This document shows positions 7,859 through 17,898 of a stretch of 64,000 bases of DNA, piece after piece. How positions within the stretch are numbered: the stretch's first letter is position 1; the number at the start of each line of letters is the position of its first letter. The translations under genes were made by a program, and so were the position numbers. The DNA is taken from contig NZ_PXYG01000004.1 of the NCBI RefSeq assembly GCF_003012775.1, positions 186,001 to 250,000 on the forward strand. The letters are read 5' to 3'. This stretch comes from Zobellella endophytica (lineage in GTDB: Bacteria > Pseudomonadota > Gammaproteobacteria > Enterobacterales > Aeromonadaceae). The notes beneath the pieces were generated by a model. The model did not search any database and was not told the origin of the DNA. It saw only the letters and a program-made list of their open reading frames with translations.

Positions 7859-9391
7859 GTGACCGCCAAGCAACCCAACATCCTGTTCCTGATGGCCGAC
7901 CAGATGACGGCCTCGGCCCTGCCCATTTACGGCCACCCCCTGGTCAAGACGCCACACCTGTCGCGCCTGGCAGCCGAAGGGGTGGTCTTCGACTCGGCCT
8001 ACTGCAACAGCCCGCTGTGCGCGCCGTCGCGCTTCACCCTGATGTCCGGCCAACTGCCGTCGCGTATCGGCGGCTACGACAACGCCGCCGATTTTGCGGC
8101 CGATACCCCGACCTTCGCCCACTACCTGCGCGATGCCGGCTACACCACCGCCCTCTCCGGCAAGATGCACTTCTGCGGCCCGGATCAGTTGCATGGTTTC
8201 GAAGAGCGCCTGACCACCGACATCTACCCGGCGGATTACGGCTGGGTGGTCGACTGGGAGAACTTCGACGAGCGGCCGAGCTACTACCACAACATGTCCT
8301 CGGTCACCCAGGCCGGCCCCTGCGTACGCTCCAACCAGCTCGACTTCGACGACGAGGTCACCTTTCGCGCCAGGCGCTTTCTCTACGACTACGTACGCAA
8401 CGGCGAGCGGCGCCCCTTCTGCCTGACGGTCTCGCTGACCCACCCGCACGATCCCTACACCATCCCGCAGCAATACTGGGATCGCTACAACCACGACGAC
8501 ATCGACATGCCCCGGGTGCCTTATTCACGGAAGCAGTCGGATCCCCACTCAGAGCGGCTGCGCCATGTCTATCAGCTCAATGAGGAGACCCTCGGTGACG
8601 AGCAGATCCGCAACGCGCGCCATGCCTATTACGGCGCCATCAGCTACGTGGACGATCGCATCGGTGAGGTACTGGCCACGCTGAAGGAATGCGGCCTGGA
8701 GGAGGATACCATCATCGTCTTCTCCGGCGACCACGGCGACATGCTCGGCGAGCGCGGCCTCTGGTACAAGATGAGCTGGTTCGAGGACTCGGCCCGGGTG
8801 CCGATGCTGGTCCACGCCCCCGGTCGCTTCGCCCCGCGGCGCGTTGCCGAGTCGGTGTCGACCATGGATCTGCTGCCCACTTTTGCCGAGCTCGCCCGCG
8901 ACGGTGTCGCACCGGACTACGCCGTCCCCGTCGACGGTCGCAGCCTGCTGCCGCACCTGACCGGCAACGGCGGCCACGACGAGGTGATCGGCGAATACCT
9001 CGGCGAAGGCGCCATCGCCCCCTTGCTGATGATCCGCCGCGGGCGCTACAAGTTTGTCCACACCGCCCCGGATCCCGACCAGTTGTTCGATCTCGAGGCC
9101 GATCCGCTGGAGCTCAACAATCTGGCCGCGGATCCCGCCCACCAGGGGCTGTGCCAGGAGTTCCGCAACGAGGTTACCCGCCGCTGGGACTATGGGCGGC
9201 TGTACCATGATGTCATTGCCAGCCAGCGGCGCCGCAAGCTGGTCGCTCGTGCCCTGATGAAGGGCAAGGTCACGGCCTGGGATCACCAGCCGGTGTTCGA
9301 TGCCAGCATCCAGTACATGCGCAACACCATCGATCTGGACGATCTGGAGCGACGTGCGCGCTTCCCGGTCGTGTCCACCGACCGGTCATGA
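7859..9391 (+). CDS. betC: Choline-sulfatase
   Basis: This enzyme hydrolyses choline-O-sulfate to choline and sulfate in the cytoplasm. The 510-residue product shows the sulfatase signature C54-A-P-S-R58, where the cysteine is matured to formylglycine, and the metal-binding start NILFLMADQ. A second metal motif, FSGDHGDMLGE, lies in the middle. No signal peptide is seen, in line with a cytoplasmic enzyme. The start is GTG, preceded by GGGAGG at 7845-7850. It opens a three-gene unit with a SulP transporter (4-bp ATGA overlap) and a choline transporter. A formylglycine-generating or maturation enzyme is not in the window. Confidence 0.95.
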   Translation: MTAKQPNILFLMADQMTASALPIYGHPLVKTPHLSRLAAEGVVFDSAYCNSPLCAPSRFTLMSGQLPSRIGGYDNAADFAADTPTFAHYLRDAGYTTALSGKMHFCGPDQLHGFEERLTTDIYPADYGWVVDWENFDERPSYYHNMSSVTQAGPCVRSNQLDFDDEVTFRARRFLYDYVRNGERRPFCLTVSLTHPHDPYTIPQQYWDRYNHDDIDMPRVPYSRKQSDPHSERLRHVYQLNEETLGDEQIRNARHAYYGAISYVDDRIGEVLATLKECGLEEDTIIVFSGDHGDMLGERGLWYKMSWFEDSARVPMLVHAPGRFAPRRVAESVSTMDLLPTFAELARDGVAPDYAVPVDGRSLLPHLTGNGGHDEVIGEYLGEGAIAPLLMIRRGRYKFVHTAPDPDQLFDLEADPLELNNLAADPAHQGLCQEFRNEVTRRWDYGRLYHDVIASQRRRKLVARALMKGKVTAWDHQPVFDASIQYMRNTIDLDDLERRARFPVVSTDRS

Positions 9392-11025
9392 TGACGTCGC
9401 CGACCGACACCCGCCGGCCACCGGCCAGGCTGCAGCGCTGGTTGCCGTTTCTCGGCTGGCTGCCGCAGCAGAACTCGCGCTCGCTGCGCGGTGATGCCAT
9501 CGCCGGCCTGACCGGTGCCGTGCTGGTCGTGCCCCAGGGGGTGGCCTATGCCTTGCTGGCCGGGCTGCCGCCGGAGTACGGCCTTTACACCGCCATGGTC
9601 CCGGCCGTGCTGGCCGCCTTGTTCGGCTCCTCGCGGCAAATGATCAGCGGGCCGACGGCGGCACTGTCGATTGCCCTGTTCGCGACCCTGAAACCCTTTG
9701 CCGGGGCGGGCAGCGGCGACTTCATCATCCTGGCGCTGACGCTGACCTTTCTCGCCGGGGTCTTCCAGTTGCTGCTGGGCCTGGCGCGGCTGGGGGCGCT
9801 GGTCAATCTCGTCTCGCATTCGGTGGTGATGGGCTTCACCGCCGGTGCCGCCCTGATCATCGCCATCAGCCAGCTTCCCCATGCGTTGGGGCTGGTGTTC
9901 GAGGAGCACGTCGGTGTTCTCGACCTCTGGCCACGCTTGGGCGATGTTCGGTTAGACGCCGTGCTGATCGCCGGCTTCACGGTCGCGGCCTGCCTGGCAT
10001 TCCAGCGTTGGCTGCCGCGCTGGCCGGGCATGCTGCTGGTACTGCTGGCCGCCTCGCTGTTGGCCGCCTGGCTCGACCCACAGCACGCCCTGATCCCGCG
10101 TATCGCCGCGGTACCGGCGGGGCTGCCGCCGCTCTCGATGCCGGATTTTTCACCCGATTCGCTACGGTCACTGGTTCCCGGCGCCATCGCCCTGGGGTTG
10201 CTGGGGCTGGTCGAGGCCACGGCGATCGCGCGGGCTTTCGCTCTGCGTTCGGGCGAGCGGCTGAACAGCAACCAGGAGTTTATCGGGCAGGGGCTGTCCA
10301 ACATAGGTGGTGCCTTTTTTTCCGGTTATGTCTCCTCGGGATCGTTCACCCGTTCGGGGCTCAATGCCAGCGCCGGGGCCGGCTCGCCACTGGCGGCGGT
10401 GCTGGCCGCGCTGTTCCTGGTGCCCATCATGCTGCTGGCCGCACCCCTGCTGCATCATGTGCCGATGCCGGCCATGGCCGGCCTGTTGCTGCTGGTGGCC
10501 GCGAGGCTGGTCGACCGCAAGGGGATCCGCGAAGCGCTGCAGACCAGCCGCTCGGAAACGGCGGTGCTGTCGATCACCTTTTTCAGCACCCTGTTGCTGG
10601 CGCTGGAGTTTGCCATTTACTTCGGCGTGCTGGCCTCGTTGGTACTCTACCTGCGTCGTACCACCCGGCCGCCGGTGGTGGAATGCATGCTGTCAGCCGC
10701 CCCCCTGGAGATTCAGCAGGCCCTGGAGGAGCCATGCTGTGATGTCGTCCGGATCGACGGTTCGCTGTTTTTCGGCGCCTGTGACTCGGTTGCCCAACGA
10801 CTCGAGCGTTGTGACCAACCGAATCTGGTGATCCTGGCGGCGGGCATCAACTTTATCGACTTGAGCGGTATTCATCTGCTCCGGCACCAGGCCAGACGTT
10901 GCCATGGCCGGGGTGGGAAACTGTACTTGGTTTGGACCAAACCCGACGTCATGGCCCGTTTACAACGGGCCCATCTTGTCGACGGCGATGATTGCCGCGA
11001 CAGACCGGTGACGATAGGAATCTGA
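9388..11025 (+). CDS. SulP-family anion (sulfate) transporter
   Basis: The 545-residue protein starts with the SulP hallmark VVPQGVAYALLAGLPPEYGLY (within residues 45-70). Many hydrophobic helices follow, with a cytoplasmic STAS domain in the last ~110 residues (VVRIDGSLFFGACD, then FIDLSGIHLL). SulP proteins move sulfate, bicarbonate or dicarboxylates. Coupling by ATGA overlap to choline sulfatase suggests it handles sulfate released from choline sulfate, or takes up the sulfate ester itself; direction and substrate cannot be read from sequence. An STAS tail points to regulation by protein contacts. Confidence 0.88.
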   Translation: MMTSPTDTRRPPARLQRWLPFLGWLPQQNSRSLRGDAIAGLTGAVLVVPQGVAYALLAGLPPEYGLYTAMVPAVLAALFGSSRQMISGPTAALSIALFATLKPFAGAGSGDFIILALTLTFLAGVFQLLLGLARLGALVNLVSHSVVMGFTAGAALIIAISQLPHALGLVFEEHVGVLDLWPRLGDVRLDAVLIAGFTVAACLAFQRWLPRWPGMLLVLLAASLLAAWLDPQHALIPRIAAVPAGLPPLSMPDFSPDSLRSLVPGAIALGLLGLVEATAIARAFALRSGERLNSNQEFIGQGLSNIGGAFFSGYVSSGSFTRSGLNASAGAGSPLAAVLAALFLVPIMLLAAPLLHHVPMPAMAGLLLLVAARLVDRKGIREALQTSRSETAVLSITFFSTLLLALEFAIYFGVLASLVLYLRRTTRPPVVECMLSAAPLEIQQALEEPCCDVVRIDGSLFFGACDSVAQRLERCDQPNLVILAAGINFIDLSGIHLLRHQARRCHGRGGKLYLVWTKPDVMARLQRAHLVDGDDCRDRPVTIGI

Positions 11026-11037
11026 GAGGGATTTCCC

Positions 11038-13056
11038 ATGCTATACAAAACAGTTGAACATGAGCAGAGTAACGGCCTGAATCGGCGCGTTTTCCACGGT
11101 TCGGTGGCCGGCATTCTGGTCTTTCTGATCTATGCGATCGCCTTCACCGATCACGCCACGGCGTTCTTCAATGCCGGGCTGGACTGGATAGGGAGCACCT
11201 TCGGCTGGTACTACATGCTGGCGGTCGCCGCCTATCTGGTGTTCGTGGTGATGATCGGGGTCTCGCGCTTCGGCAAGATCCGCCTCGGCCCCGATGACTC
11301 ACGACCGGAGTTCTCGCTGCTGTCATGGTCGGCCATGCTGTTCGCCGCCGGACTCGGCGGCGCCATCCTGTTCTTCGTGATTTCCGAGCCGCTGACCCAC
11401 TACCTGAATCCGCCGCTCGGCGAGGGAGGAAGCCCCGAGGCCCAGCGCCGGGCCATAGTGCAGACCTTCATGCACTGGGGCATATCGGGATGGGGGCTCT
11501 ACGTGCTGATGGGCATGGCCCTGGCCTATTTCAGTTATCGCCATCAATTGCCGCTGGCGATTCGCTCGACCCTCTACCCGTTGCTGGGCAAGCGCATCTA
11601 TGGTCCCATCGGCGATGCCGTGGACATCACCGCCGTGCTGGCCACGGTGTTCGGTATCGCCACCGCGCTCGGCATCGGCGTGATGCAGATGAACTATGGC
11701 CTGACCTACCTGTTCGGCATACCGGAAGGGCTGCCCGCCCAGATCATGCTGATCGTGCTGGTGGTGACCCTGGCGACCCTGTCGGTGGTCAGCGGCGTCG
11801 GGCGGGGCATTCGCCGGCTGTCGGAGCTCAACCTGCTGCTGGTCGCCGGCCTGGTGCTGTTCGTGCTGATCCAGGGCGATACCCTCAAGCTGCTCAATGC
11901 CCTGGTGATGAACACTGGCGACTACATGGCCGCCCTGGTCGGCAAGAGCTTCGATACTTACGCCTACACGCCCGAGGCCCAGGGCTGGTTCAGCGGCTGG
12001 ACGGTGTTCTTCTGGGGCTGGTGGATCGCCTGGGCGCCCTTCGTCGGTCTGTTCCTGGCGCGCATCTCCCGTGGTCGCACCATCCGTGAATTCGTCGCCG
12101 GTGCCCTGTTCATCCCGCTGATCTTCGTGATGGTGATGATGTCCGTATTCGGCAACAGCGGCATCGACATGGTCGAGCAGGGGCTGGTCGAGTTGGGGGA
12201 GCAGGCCCTGAACACACCGCCGGCCACCATCTATACCTTCCTCGAGCAACTGCCCTGGGTCGGCCTTACCGCCAGCCTGGTGCTGCTGTTGAGCATCGTC
12301 TTCTTCGTCACCTCGGCCGACTCCGGCGCCCTGGTGTTGTCCAACTTCACCTATGTGCTGCGCGACGTGAACCACGACGCGCCCGCCCGGCTGCGGATAT
12401 TCTGGGCGGCGCTCATCGGCCTGATTACCCTTGCCCTGCTGATCGCCGGAGGACTGCGTACCCTGCAGAGCGCCGTGGTGATCACCGCCTTGCCGTTTTC
12501 GGTGGTGATCTTCCTGACCATGTTCGCCATGTATCGTTCGCTGAAGCTCGAAACCGGCAAGGCCGAAGCCCGCCAGCAGGTGGTCGCCAGCGACTGGCGC
12601 GAGCGGCTGGATCGAACCCTGGATGGCCTGACCCTGAGCGGTGCGGAAGCCACGCTGCGCCACGCCATTCGACCGGCCCTGGCCGAGCTGGCCGAAGAAC
12701 TGACGAGCCGCGGCCATCCGGCCCACATTATCGAACAGGAGGTAAAGGATTCCTCACTGCGTTGCCCGGTCTTGCAGGTTGACTTCGAGGGGGCGCCCAG
12801 CTTTGTCTACGGCATCCGCCCGCGGCGGGTGCCGCCGCCGAGTTTCCTGCCCGCGGATGACGACTATTATCTGCGGCTCGACGTGTTCCTGACCGAAAAC
12901 GGGGCAGGGCAGAACCTCAACGGTTACACCCGGCTGCAGGTGGTGCATGACGTGCTGAACGAATACCAGCACTATCTGCAGACATTCGTCGAGCGAAAGC
13001 GGAAGGCCGGCGCTGCCCCTTACCAGGGACCCTTGAGGGGAGGGAGCACCGCCTGA
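11038..13056 (+). CDS. betT: BCCT-family choline/betaine transporter (BetT-like)
   Basis: The 672-residue protein has the twelve-helix BCCT fold, with the tryptophan-rich signature FFWGWWIAWAPFVGLFLARI near residues 321-340. An extended cytoplasmic C-terminus of about 160 residues follows. This long tail is typical of BetT-type osmoregulated choline carriers rather than short BetP-like ones. It follows the SulP gene by 12 bp with GAGAGG as ribosome site and ends the operon. It should bring choline, or possibly choline-O-sulfate, into the cell. The betA and betB genes that make glycine betaine from choline are not in the window. Confidence 0.9.
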   Translation: MLYKTVEHEQSNGLNRRVFHGSVAGILVFLIYAIAFTDHATAFFNAGLDWIGSTFGWYYMLAVAAYLVFVVMIGVSRFGKIRLGPDDSRPEFSLLSWSAMLFAAGLGGAILFFVISEPLTHYLNPPLGEGGSPEAQRRAIVQTFMHWGISGWGLYVLMGMALAYFSYRHQLPLAIRSTLYPLLGKRIYGPIGDAVDITAVLATVFGIATALGIGVMQMNYGLTYLFGIPEGLPAQIMLIVLVVTLATLSVVSGVGRGIRRLSELNLLLVAGLVLFVLIQGDTLKLLNALVMNTGDYMAALVGKSFDTYAYTPEAQGWFSGWTVFFWGWWIAWAPFVGLFLARISRGRTIREFVAGALFIPLIFVMVMMSVFGNSGIDMVEQGLVELGEQALNTPPATIYTFLEQLPWVGLTASLVLLLSIVFFVTSADSGALVLSNFTYVLRDVNHDAPARLRIFWAALIGLITLALLIAGGLRTLQSAVVITALPFSVVIFLTMFAMYRSLKLETGKAEARQQVVASDWRERLDRTLDGLTLSGAEATLRHAIRPALAELAEELTSRGHPAHIIEQEVKDSSLRCPVLQVDFEGAPSFVYGIRPRRVPPPSFLPADDDYYLRLDVFLTENGAGQNLNGYTRLQVVHDVLNEYQHYLQTFVERKRKAGAAPYQGPLRGGSTA

Positions 13057-13118
13057 GCGGGTGATGCGCCGGGCAAGGGTACCGGTAGTAGAGTCATGGT
13101 TTTTCATCAATAATAATG

Positions 13119-13160
13119 ACGATTCCTCCCCGGGTAGTGCGTTACCGGGGGAGGAATCGT
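13119..13160 (+). terminator. Strong hairpin terminator after betT
   Basis: An 18-bp stem with one mismatch (13119-13136 with 13143-13160) and a 6-nt loop lies about 60 bp past betT. The tail has few Ts (TGTTATG). The surrounding 230-bp gap to yqhA shows no other clear feature. Confidence 0.7.
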
Positions 13161-13286
13161 TGTTATGTGCCCCCGTCATGCCGGGAAGGCGGCATCCGGC
13201 GTCGTGCTGGGAGGCTGCGGTGGTAAGCTACAGCATCTTCCGCCCCGCTCCGGCACAACCGGTCGTTTTTGAGAGAAAAAAGAACA

Positions 13287-13778
13287 ATGGAAAGACTGTT
13301 TGAAAAACTGATGTATTCGTCGCGCTGGATCATGGCGCCGATCTACCTGGGGCTGAGCCTGGTGCTGGTGGCGCTGGGCATCAAGTTCTTCCAGGAAATC
13401 CTGCATATCCTGCCCAATATCCTGGCGATGAAGGAAGTGGATCTGATCCTGGTCACCCTGTCGCTGATCGACATCGCCCTGGTGGGCGGCCTGATCGTGA
13501 TGGTGATGTTCTCCGGCTACGAAAACTTCGTGTCCCGGCTGGACGTGGAAGAGAGCGACGACAAGCTGGGCTGGCTGGGCAAGCTCGACGCCGGCTCGCT
13601 GAAAAACAAGGTGGCGGCCTCCATAGTGGCGATCTCCTCCATCCACCTGCTGAAAATTTTCATGAACACCGAGAATATCCCCAACGACAAGATCAAGTGG
13701 TACCTGCTGATCCATATCACCTTCGTGCTGTCGGCCTTCGCCATGGGCTACCTGGACAAGATCACCCGCAGCAAATAA
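13287..13778 (+). CDS. yqhA: YqhA-family (UPF0114) inner-membrane protein
   Basis: The 163-residue protein has a YqhA-type start ([20 protein letters not shown]) and four hydrophobic segments at about residues 15-37, 50-72, 108-125 and 135-155. It has a conserved soluble loop ([10 protein letters not shown]). The family is widespread in Proteobacteria and has no firm biochemical role. The ATG at 13287 follows GAGAG at a usable distance. It stands alone and converges on the CNNM-type gene 17 bp away. Confidence 0.9.
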   Translation: MERLFEKLMYSSRWIMAPIYLGLSLVLVALGIKFFQEILHILPNILAMKEVDLILVTLSLIDIALVGGLIVMVMFSGYENFVSRLDVEESDDKLGWLGKLDAGSLKNKVAASIVAISSIHLLKIFMNTENIPNDKIKWYLLIHITFVLSAFAMGYLDKITRSK

Positions 13779-13795
13779 CGCCCGCGCCGCCCGGC

Positions 13796-15115
13796 TCAGG
13801 GCGTCTCGTCGCCGGCCGGCGCCTGCCCGCCGGCGTCGGCCAGCGGGCTGGCCAGCACCTTGTCGATGCGGTTGCCGTCGAGATCCACCACTTCCAGCCG
13901 CCAGCCCTCCCAGTCCAGGTGCTCGCCGGTGCCGGGAATGCGCCCCCACAGCCACAGCAGCATGCCGCCCAGGGTGTGGTAGCGGCCGTGTCCGTCTCCC
14001 GGCAGCCGCTTCAGGCCGAGCCGGTCCTGCAGCTCGTGCACGGGAAGCAGGCCGTCCAGCAGCCAGGAGCCGTCGTCCCGTTGCACGGCCCAGAACTCCC
14101 CGGGCTCCGGCGAGTGAAATTCCCCCGCCAGGGCTTCCAGCAGATCCTGCTGGGTCACCAGCCCCAGGACGTCGCCGTATTCATCCACCACGAATACCAT
14201 GCGGATGCCGGAGCGGCGGAACTGCGCCAGCAGCTGCATGCCGGTCTGGGATTCGGGCACGAATACCGCGGGTTGCAGCAGCTCGCCCAGCGCCGGCGGC
14301 GAGGTACTGAGCTGCTGGCGCAGCAACTGCTTGGCGGTGACCACGCCCAGCACCTCCTGGATGCCGCCCCGGCACACCGGGAAGCAGGAATGTTCGGCGT
14401 CGTTGACCCGCGCCAGCATCAGCTCCCGGGGATGGTCGATGTCCAGGAAGACGATGTCGCTGCGTGGCGTCATCAGCGAGATGATCCGTCGGTCGTCGAG
14501 GCGGAAAATCTTGCGCACCATGTCGTGTTCATAGGGTTCGATCACCCCGCTGAGGGAGCCTTCCACCAGCATGGCGTCGATGTCTTCCTCGGTCAGGTGG
14601 CTGCCGCCCGGCGCCTGCTGGCCGAGCAGCCGCAGCAGGCCGTCGGTGGAGACGGACAGCAGCCAGACGAAGGGGCGCGACAGCTGCGCCAGCCAGGACA
14701 CGGGCCGGGCCACGCGCCGGGCGATGCCCTCGGCATTGAACTGGGCGAGCCGCTTGGGCACCAGTTCGCCGACGACGATGGAGACATAGGTGATGCCGGC
14801 CACCACCATCACGGTGGCCGCGATGGCGCTGGCGCCCGGGCTCAGGCCGGCCTCCCGCAACAGCCCGGCGAGGGGACCGGCCAGGGCCGCTTCCCCCACT
14901 ATGCCGTTGAGCAGGCCGATGGCGGTGATGCCGATCTGCACGGTGGACAGAAACCGGGTCGGCTCCCGGCCGAGGCGTACCGCCACCGCCGCCGCCCGGT
15001 CGCCCTCGTCGGCCAGCCGTTGCAGCCGGCTCTTGCGGGCGGTGACCAGGGCGATCTCCGCCATGGCGAAGAGGCCGTTGCACAGGATCAGGGCGATTAA
15101 CAGAACGAATTCCAT
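13796..15115 (-). CDS. CNNM/CorC-type membrane protein with CBS pair (hemolysin C family)
   Basis: The 439-residue protein has a DUF21/CNNM transmembrane domain (residues 1 to ~190; start EFVLLIALILCNGLFAMAEIAL). Two CBS motifs (around 205-330) and a C-terminal CorC/HlyC transporter-associated domain follow. Family members are linked to magnesium or other divalent-cation and sodium homeostasis. Its start is 22 bp downstream of the P-type ATPase stop, so the two are likely co-transcribed. The substrate cannot be assigned from sequence. Confidence 0.88.
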   Translation of the reverse strand: MEFVLLIALILCNGLFAMAEIALVTARKSRLQRLADEGDRAAAVAVRLGREPTRFLSTVQIGITAIGLLNGIVGEAALAGPLAGLLREAGLSPGASAIAATVMVVAGITYVSIVVGELVPKRLAQFNAEGIARRVARPVSWLAQLSRPFVWLLSVSTDGLLRLLGQQAPGGSHLTEEDIDAMLVEGSLSGVIEPYEHDMVRKIFRLDDRRIISLMTPRSDIVFLDIDHPRELMLARVNDAEHSCFPVCRGGIQEVLGVVTAKQLLRQQLSTSPPALGELLQPAVFVPESQTGMQLLAQFRRSGIRMVFVVDEYGDVLGLVTQQDLLEALAGEFHSPEPGEFWAVQRDDGSWLLDGLLPVHELQDRLGLKRLPGDGHGRYHTLGGMLLWLWGRIPGTGEHLDWEGWRLEVVDLDGNRIDKVLASPLADAGGQAPAGDETP

Positions 15116-15137
15116 ACGGCCTCCTCGGCGTCTCGGC

Positions 15138-17816
15138 TCAGCCGGCGGTGGAAGAACGGTGGCGGGCCCAGAGCCGCAGACTCAGCTTGGCCGCCTCGTC
15201 CAGCAACAGCACGCTGGACGCCACCAGGGCGCAGCGCAGCCAGTCGCCCGGGCCGAGGGCGACGGTGGCGAACACCTGCTGCAGCGGCGGCCAGTGCACC
15301 ACCAGCAGCTGCAGCAGCAGCACGGCCGCCAGCGCCAGCCACAGCTTGCCGTTGGCCAGGAAATGGCGGTTGAAGGCCGAGCCCTGCTCCGCCCGGGCGT
15401 TGAACACGTTGAAGAACTGGTACAGCACGAAGGTGGTGAAGGCCAGGGTGCCGGCCCGCTCCGGCGCGTCCTGCGCCAGGCCGTAGGCGAACATCGCCAG
15501 GGTGCCCGTCGTCATGGTCAGGCCGTACAGCGCCAGCCGGCCCAGGCGCCGGCCGGACAGGATCTGCGCCCCGGGCGGGCGCGGCGGCTCCCGCATCAGG
15601 CCGGGCCGGGGCGGCTCCACCCCCAGGGTCATGGCGGGCGGGCCGTCCATGATGATGTTGATCCACAGCAGTTGGATGGCGGTAAAGGGCATCGGCAGGC
15701 CCAGCAGGGTGGCGCTGAGCACGGTGAGGATGGCGGCGATGTTGGTGGACAGCTGGAAGCGCACGAACTTGACGATGTTGTCGTAGATGGTGCGGCCTTC
15801 CTCCACCGCCTGCACTATGGTGGCGAAGTTGTCGTCGGTCAGCACCAGGGTCGCCGCCTCCCGGGTCACGGCGGTGCCGGTGATGCCCATGGCGACGCCG
15901 ATGTCCGCCGCCTTGAGGGCGGGGGCGTCGTTGACCCCGTCGCCGGTCATGGCGGTGACGTGGCCGTCGGCCCGCAACGCCCGGACGATCTTGACCTTGT
16001 GCTGGGGCGAGACCCGGGCGAATACCGTGATATCGTCGATGCGGCGGGCCAGCTCGGCGTCGTCCATGCGCTCCAGCTCGGCACCGGACAGCACCCCGCC
16101 CCGCAGCCCCAGCTCTCGGGCGATGGCCGCCGCCGTGGTCTTGTGGTCGCCGGTGATCATCTTCACCTGGATGCCCGCGGCCCGGCAGTGGGCGATGGCC
16201 TCGGCCGCCTCGGGGCGCGGTGGATCCATCAGCCCCACCAGCCCCAGAAAGGTCCAGTCGCCGACCCAGCGCCAGAGATCCTCGCCCGGGTCGAAATCGC
16301 GGGCCGGGATCTCCCGCTGGGCCACGGCCAGCACCCGCAGCGCCTGGCCGGCGAGGTGGTCGTTTTCCCGGGTGATGGCGCGGGCGGCGGCATCGTCCAG
16401 CGGGCGGGGGCCGTCGCCGTGCTGCCAGTGGCCGGCGTGGCCGAGCAGGATGTCCGGCGCCCCCTTGATGTACATCAGCACCCGGTCGCCCCGGTGGTGG
16501 AAGGTGGCCATGAACTTGTGGGCCGAGTCGAAGGGGATCTCGGCGAGGCGCGGCGCGCGCTCCTGCTCCCGCTGGGGATCCAGGCCGCCCTTCTGGGCCA
16601 GCACATAGAGGGCGCCCTCGGTCGGATCGCCGATGAGCTTGCCGTCGCGCACCCGCGACTCGGTGCACAGCGCCATGGGCGGCAGCATGTCTGCCGGCCC
16701 GGGGCCGCCCTCGCTGTGGATCCGGCCGTCGCTGCCATAGCCCTGGCCGCTGGCGCTGAAGCGGTGGCCCGCGTGCCAGCCGGCCCGGGCGGTCATCTGG
16801 TTGAGGGTGAGGGTACCGGTCTTGTCGGTGCAGATCACCGTGGTGGCGCCGAGGGTTTCCACCGCCGCCAGTTTCTTCAGGATGGCCTTCTTGCGCGCCA
16901 TGCGCCACATGCCGATGGCCAGGGTCACGGTGACCACGGCGGGCAGGCCTTCGGGCACGGCGGCCACCGCCAGGGCGACCGAGGTCATCGCCGCTTCGGC
17001 CCAGGGCGTGCCGCGCAGCAGGGTCATGGCGAAGATGGCCACCACCACCACCCCGGCGATGGCCGCCAGCCGCTTGCCCAGCCGGTCCAGCTGCCGTTGC
17101 AGCGGGGTTTCCCCTTCCGGGGCCTGGGCGATCAGCGTCGCTATGCCGCCCATTTCGGTATTCATGCCGGTGGCCACCACCAGCATTTCGCCCCGGCCCC
17201 GGGTGACGGTGGTGTTCATGTACAGCATGTTGCAGCGTTCGCCCAGGGGCAGCTCGTCCTCCGTCAGCGGCGGGGCAAGCTTGCCGACCGGCTGGGACTC
17301 CCCGGTCAGCGCCGCCTCCTGCACCTCCAGGGCGTGGGCGGCCAGCACCCGGCCGTCGGCCGGCACCTGGTCGCCCGCCTCCAGCAGCACCAGGTCGCCG
17401 GGCACCAGCTCGGCGGCGGCCAGCTCCTGCACCTGGCCGTTGCGCCTGACCCTGGCCCTGGGCACCAGCATGCCCTTGAGCGCGGCCAGGGTGCGTTCCG
17501 CCCGGTGCTCCTGGTAAAAGCCGAGGGCGGCGTTGAACAGCACCACCAGCAGGATGACCACCGCATCCTTCAGATCGCCGATGGCCCAGGCCAGCCCGGC
17601 GGCGAACAGCAGCACCAGCACCAGTACGGCCTTGAACTGATCCAGGAACCTGAGCCAGGGGGGACGGGGCGCCGTTTCGGCCAGGCGATTCTCGCCGTGC
17701 TCGGCCAGCCGTTGCCGGGCGGCTTGGTCGCTCAGGCCGCGGCCGCTGTCGGTGTCCAGCGCCGAGGCGGTTTGCTCCGTGGTCAGCCGGTGCCAGCGTG
17801 GTGCCGGTGTCTGCAT
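15138..17816 (-). CDS. Cation-transporting P-type ATPase (P2, Ca2+-type)
   Basis: The 892-residue pump has the actuator motif TGES, the phosphorylation site DKTGTLT, the nucleotide-binding KGAP and the hinge TGDGVNDAPALK. Helix M4 reads PEGLPA and helix M6 MDG, as in Ca2+-ATPases. Helix M5 reads LSTNIAAI where SERCA has an acidic residue (E771), so site I looks lost, as in plasma-membrane-type pumps that move one Ca2+. An N-terminal cation-ATPase domain and C-terminal helices are present. It probably exports Ca2+ (Mn2+ possible). It leads an operon with the CNNM-type gene, and a Fur-like site lies upstream. Confidence 0.88.
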   Translation of the reverse strand: MQTPAPRWHRLTTEQTASALDTDSGRGLSDQAARQRLAEHGENRLAETAPRPPWLRFLDQFKAVLVLVLLFAAGLAWAIGDLKDAVVILLVVLFNAALGFYQEHRAERTLAALKGMLVPRARVRRNGQVQELAAAELVPGDLVLLEAGDQVPADGRVLAAHALEVQEAALTGESQPVGKLAPPLTEDELPLGERCNMLYMNTTVTRGRGEMLVVATGMNTEMGGIATLIAQAPEGETPLQRQLDRLGKRLAAIAGVVVVAIFAMTLLRGTPWAEAAMTSVALAVAAVPEGLPAVVTVTLAIGMWRMARKKAILKKLAAVETLGATTVICTDKTGTLTLNQMTARAGWHAGHRFSASGQGYGSDGRIHSEGGPGPADMLPPMALCTESRVRDGKLIGDPTEGALYVLAQKGGLDPQREQERAPRLAEIPFDSAHKFMATFHHRGDRVLMYIKGAPDILLGHAGHWQHGDGPRPLDDAAARAITRENDHLAGQALRVLAVAQREIPARDFDPGEDLWRWVGDWTFLGLVGLMDPPRPEAAEAIAHCRAAGIQVKMITGDHKTTAAAIARELGLRGGVLSGAELERMDDAELARRIDDITVFARVSPQHKVKIVRALRADGHVTAMTGDGVNDAPALKAADIGVAMGITGTAVTREAATLVLTDDNFATIVQAVEEGRTIYDNIVKFVRFQLSTNIAAILTVLSATLLGLPMPFTAIQLLWINIIMDGPPAMTLGVEPPRPGLMREPPRPPGAQILSGRRLGRLALYGLTMTTGTLAMFAYGLAQDAPERAGTLAFTTFVLYQFFNVFNARAEQGSAFNRHFLANGKLWLALAAVLLLQLLVVHWPPLQQVFATVALGPGDWLRCALVASSVLLLDEAAKLSLRLWARHRSSTAG

Positions 17817-17898
17817 GATGGTGCTCCCTCCCGTGGTCGGCTCCGCCAGCCGCTACCCCTTCCACCATAGGGCCGGAAGGGGCGGGATGGCAACCACA

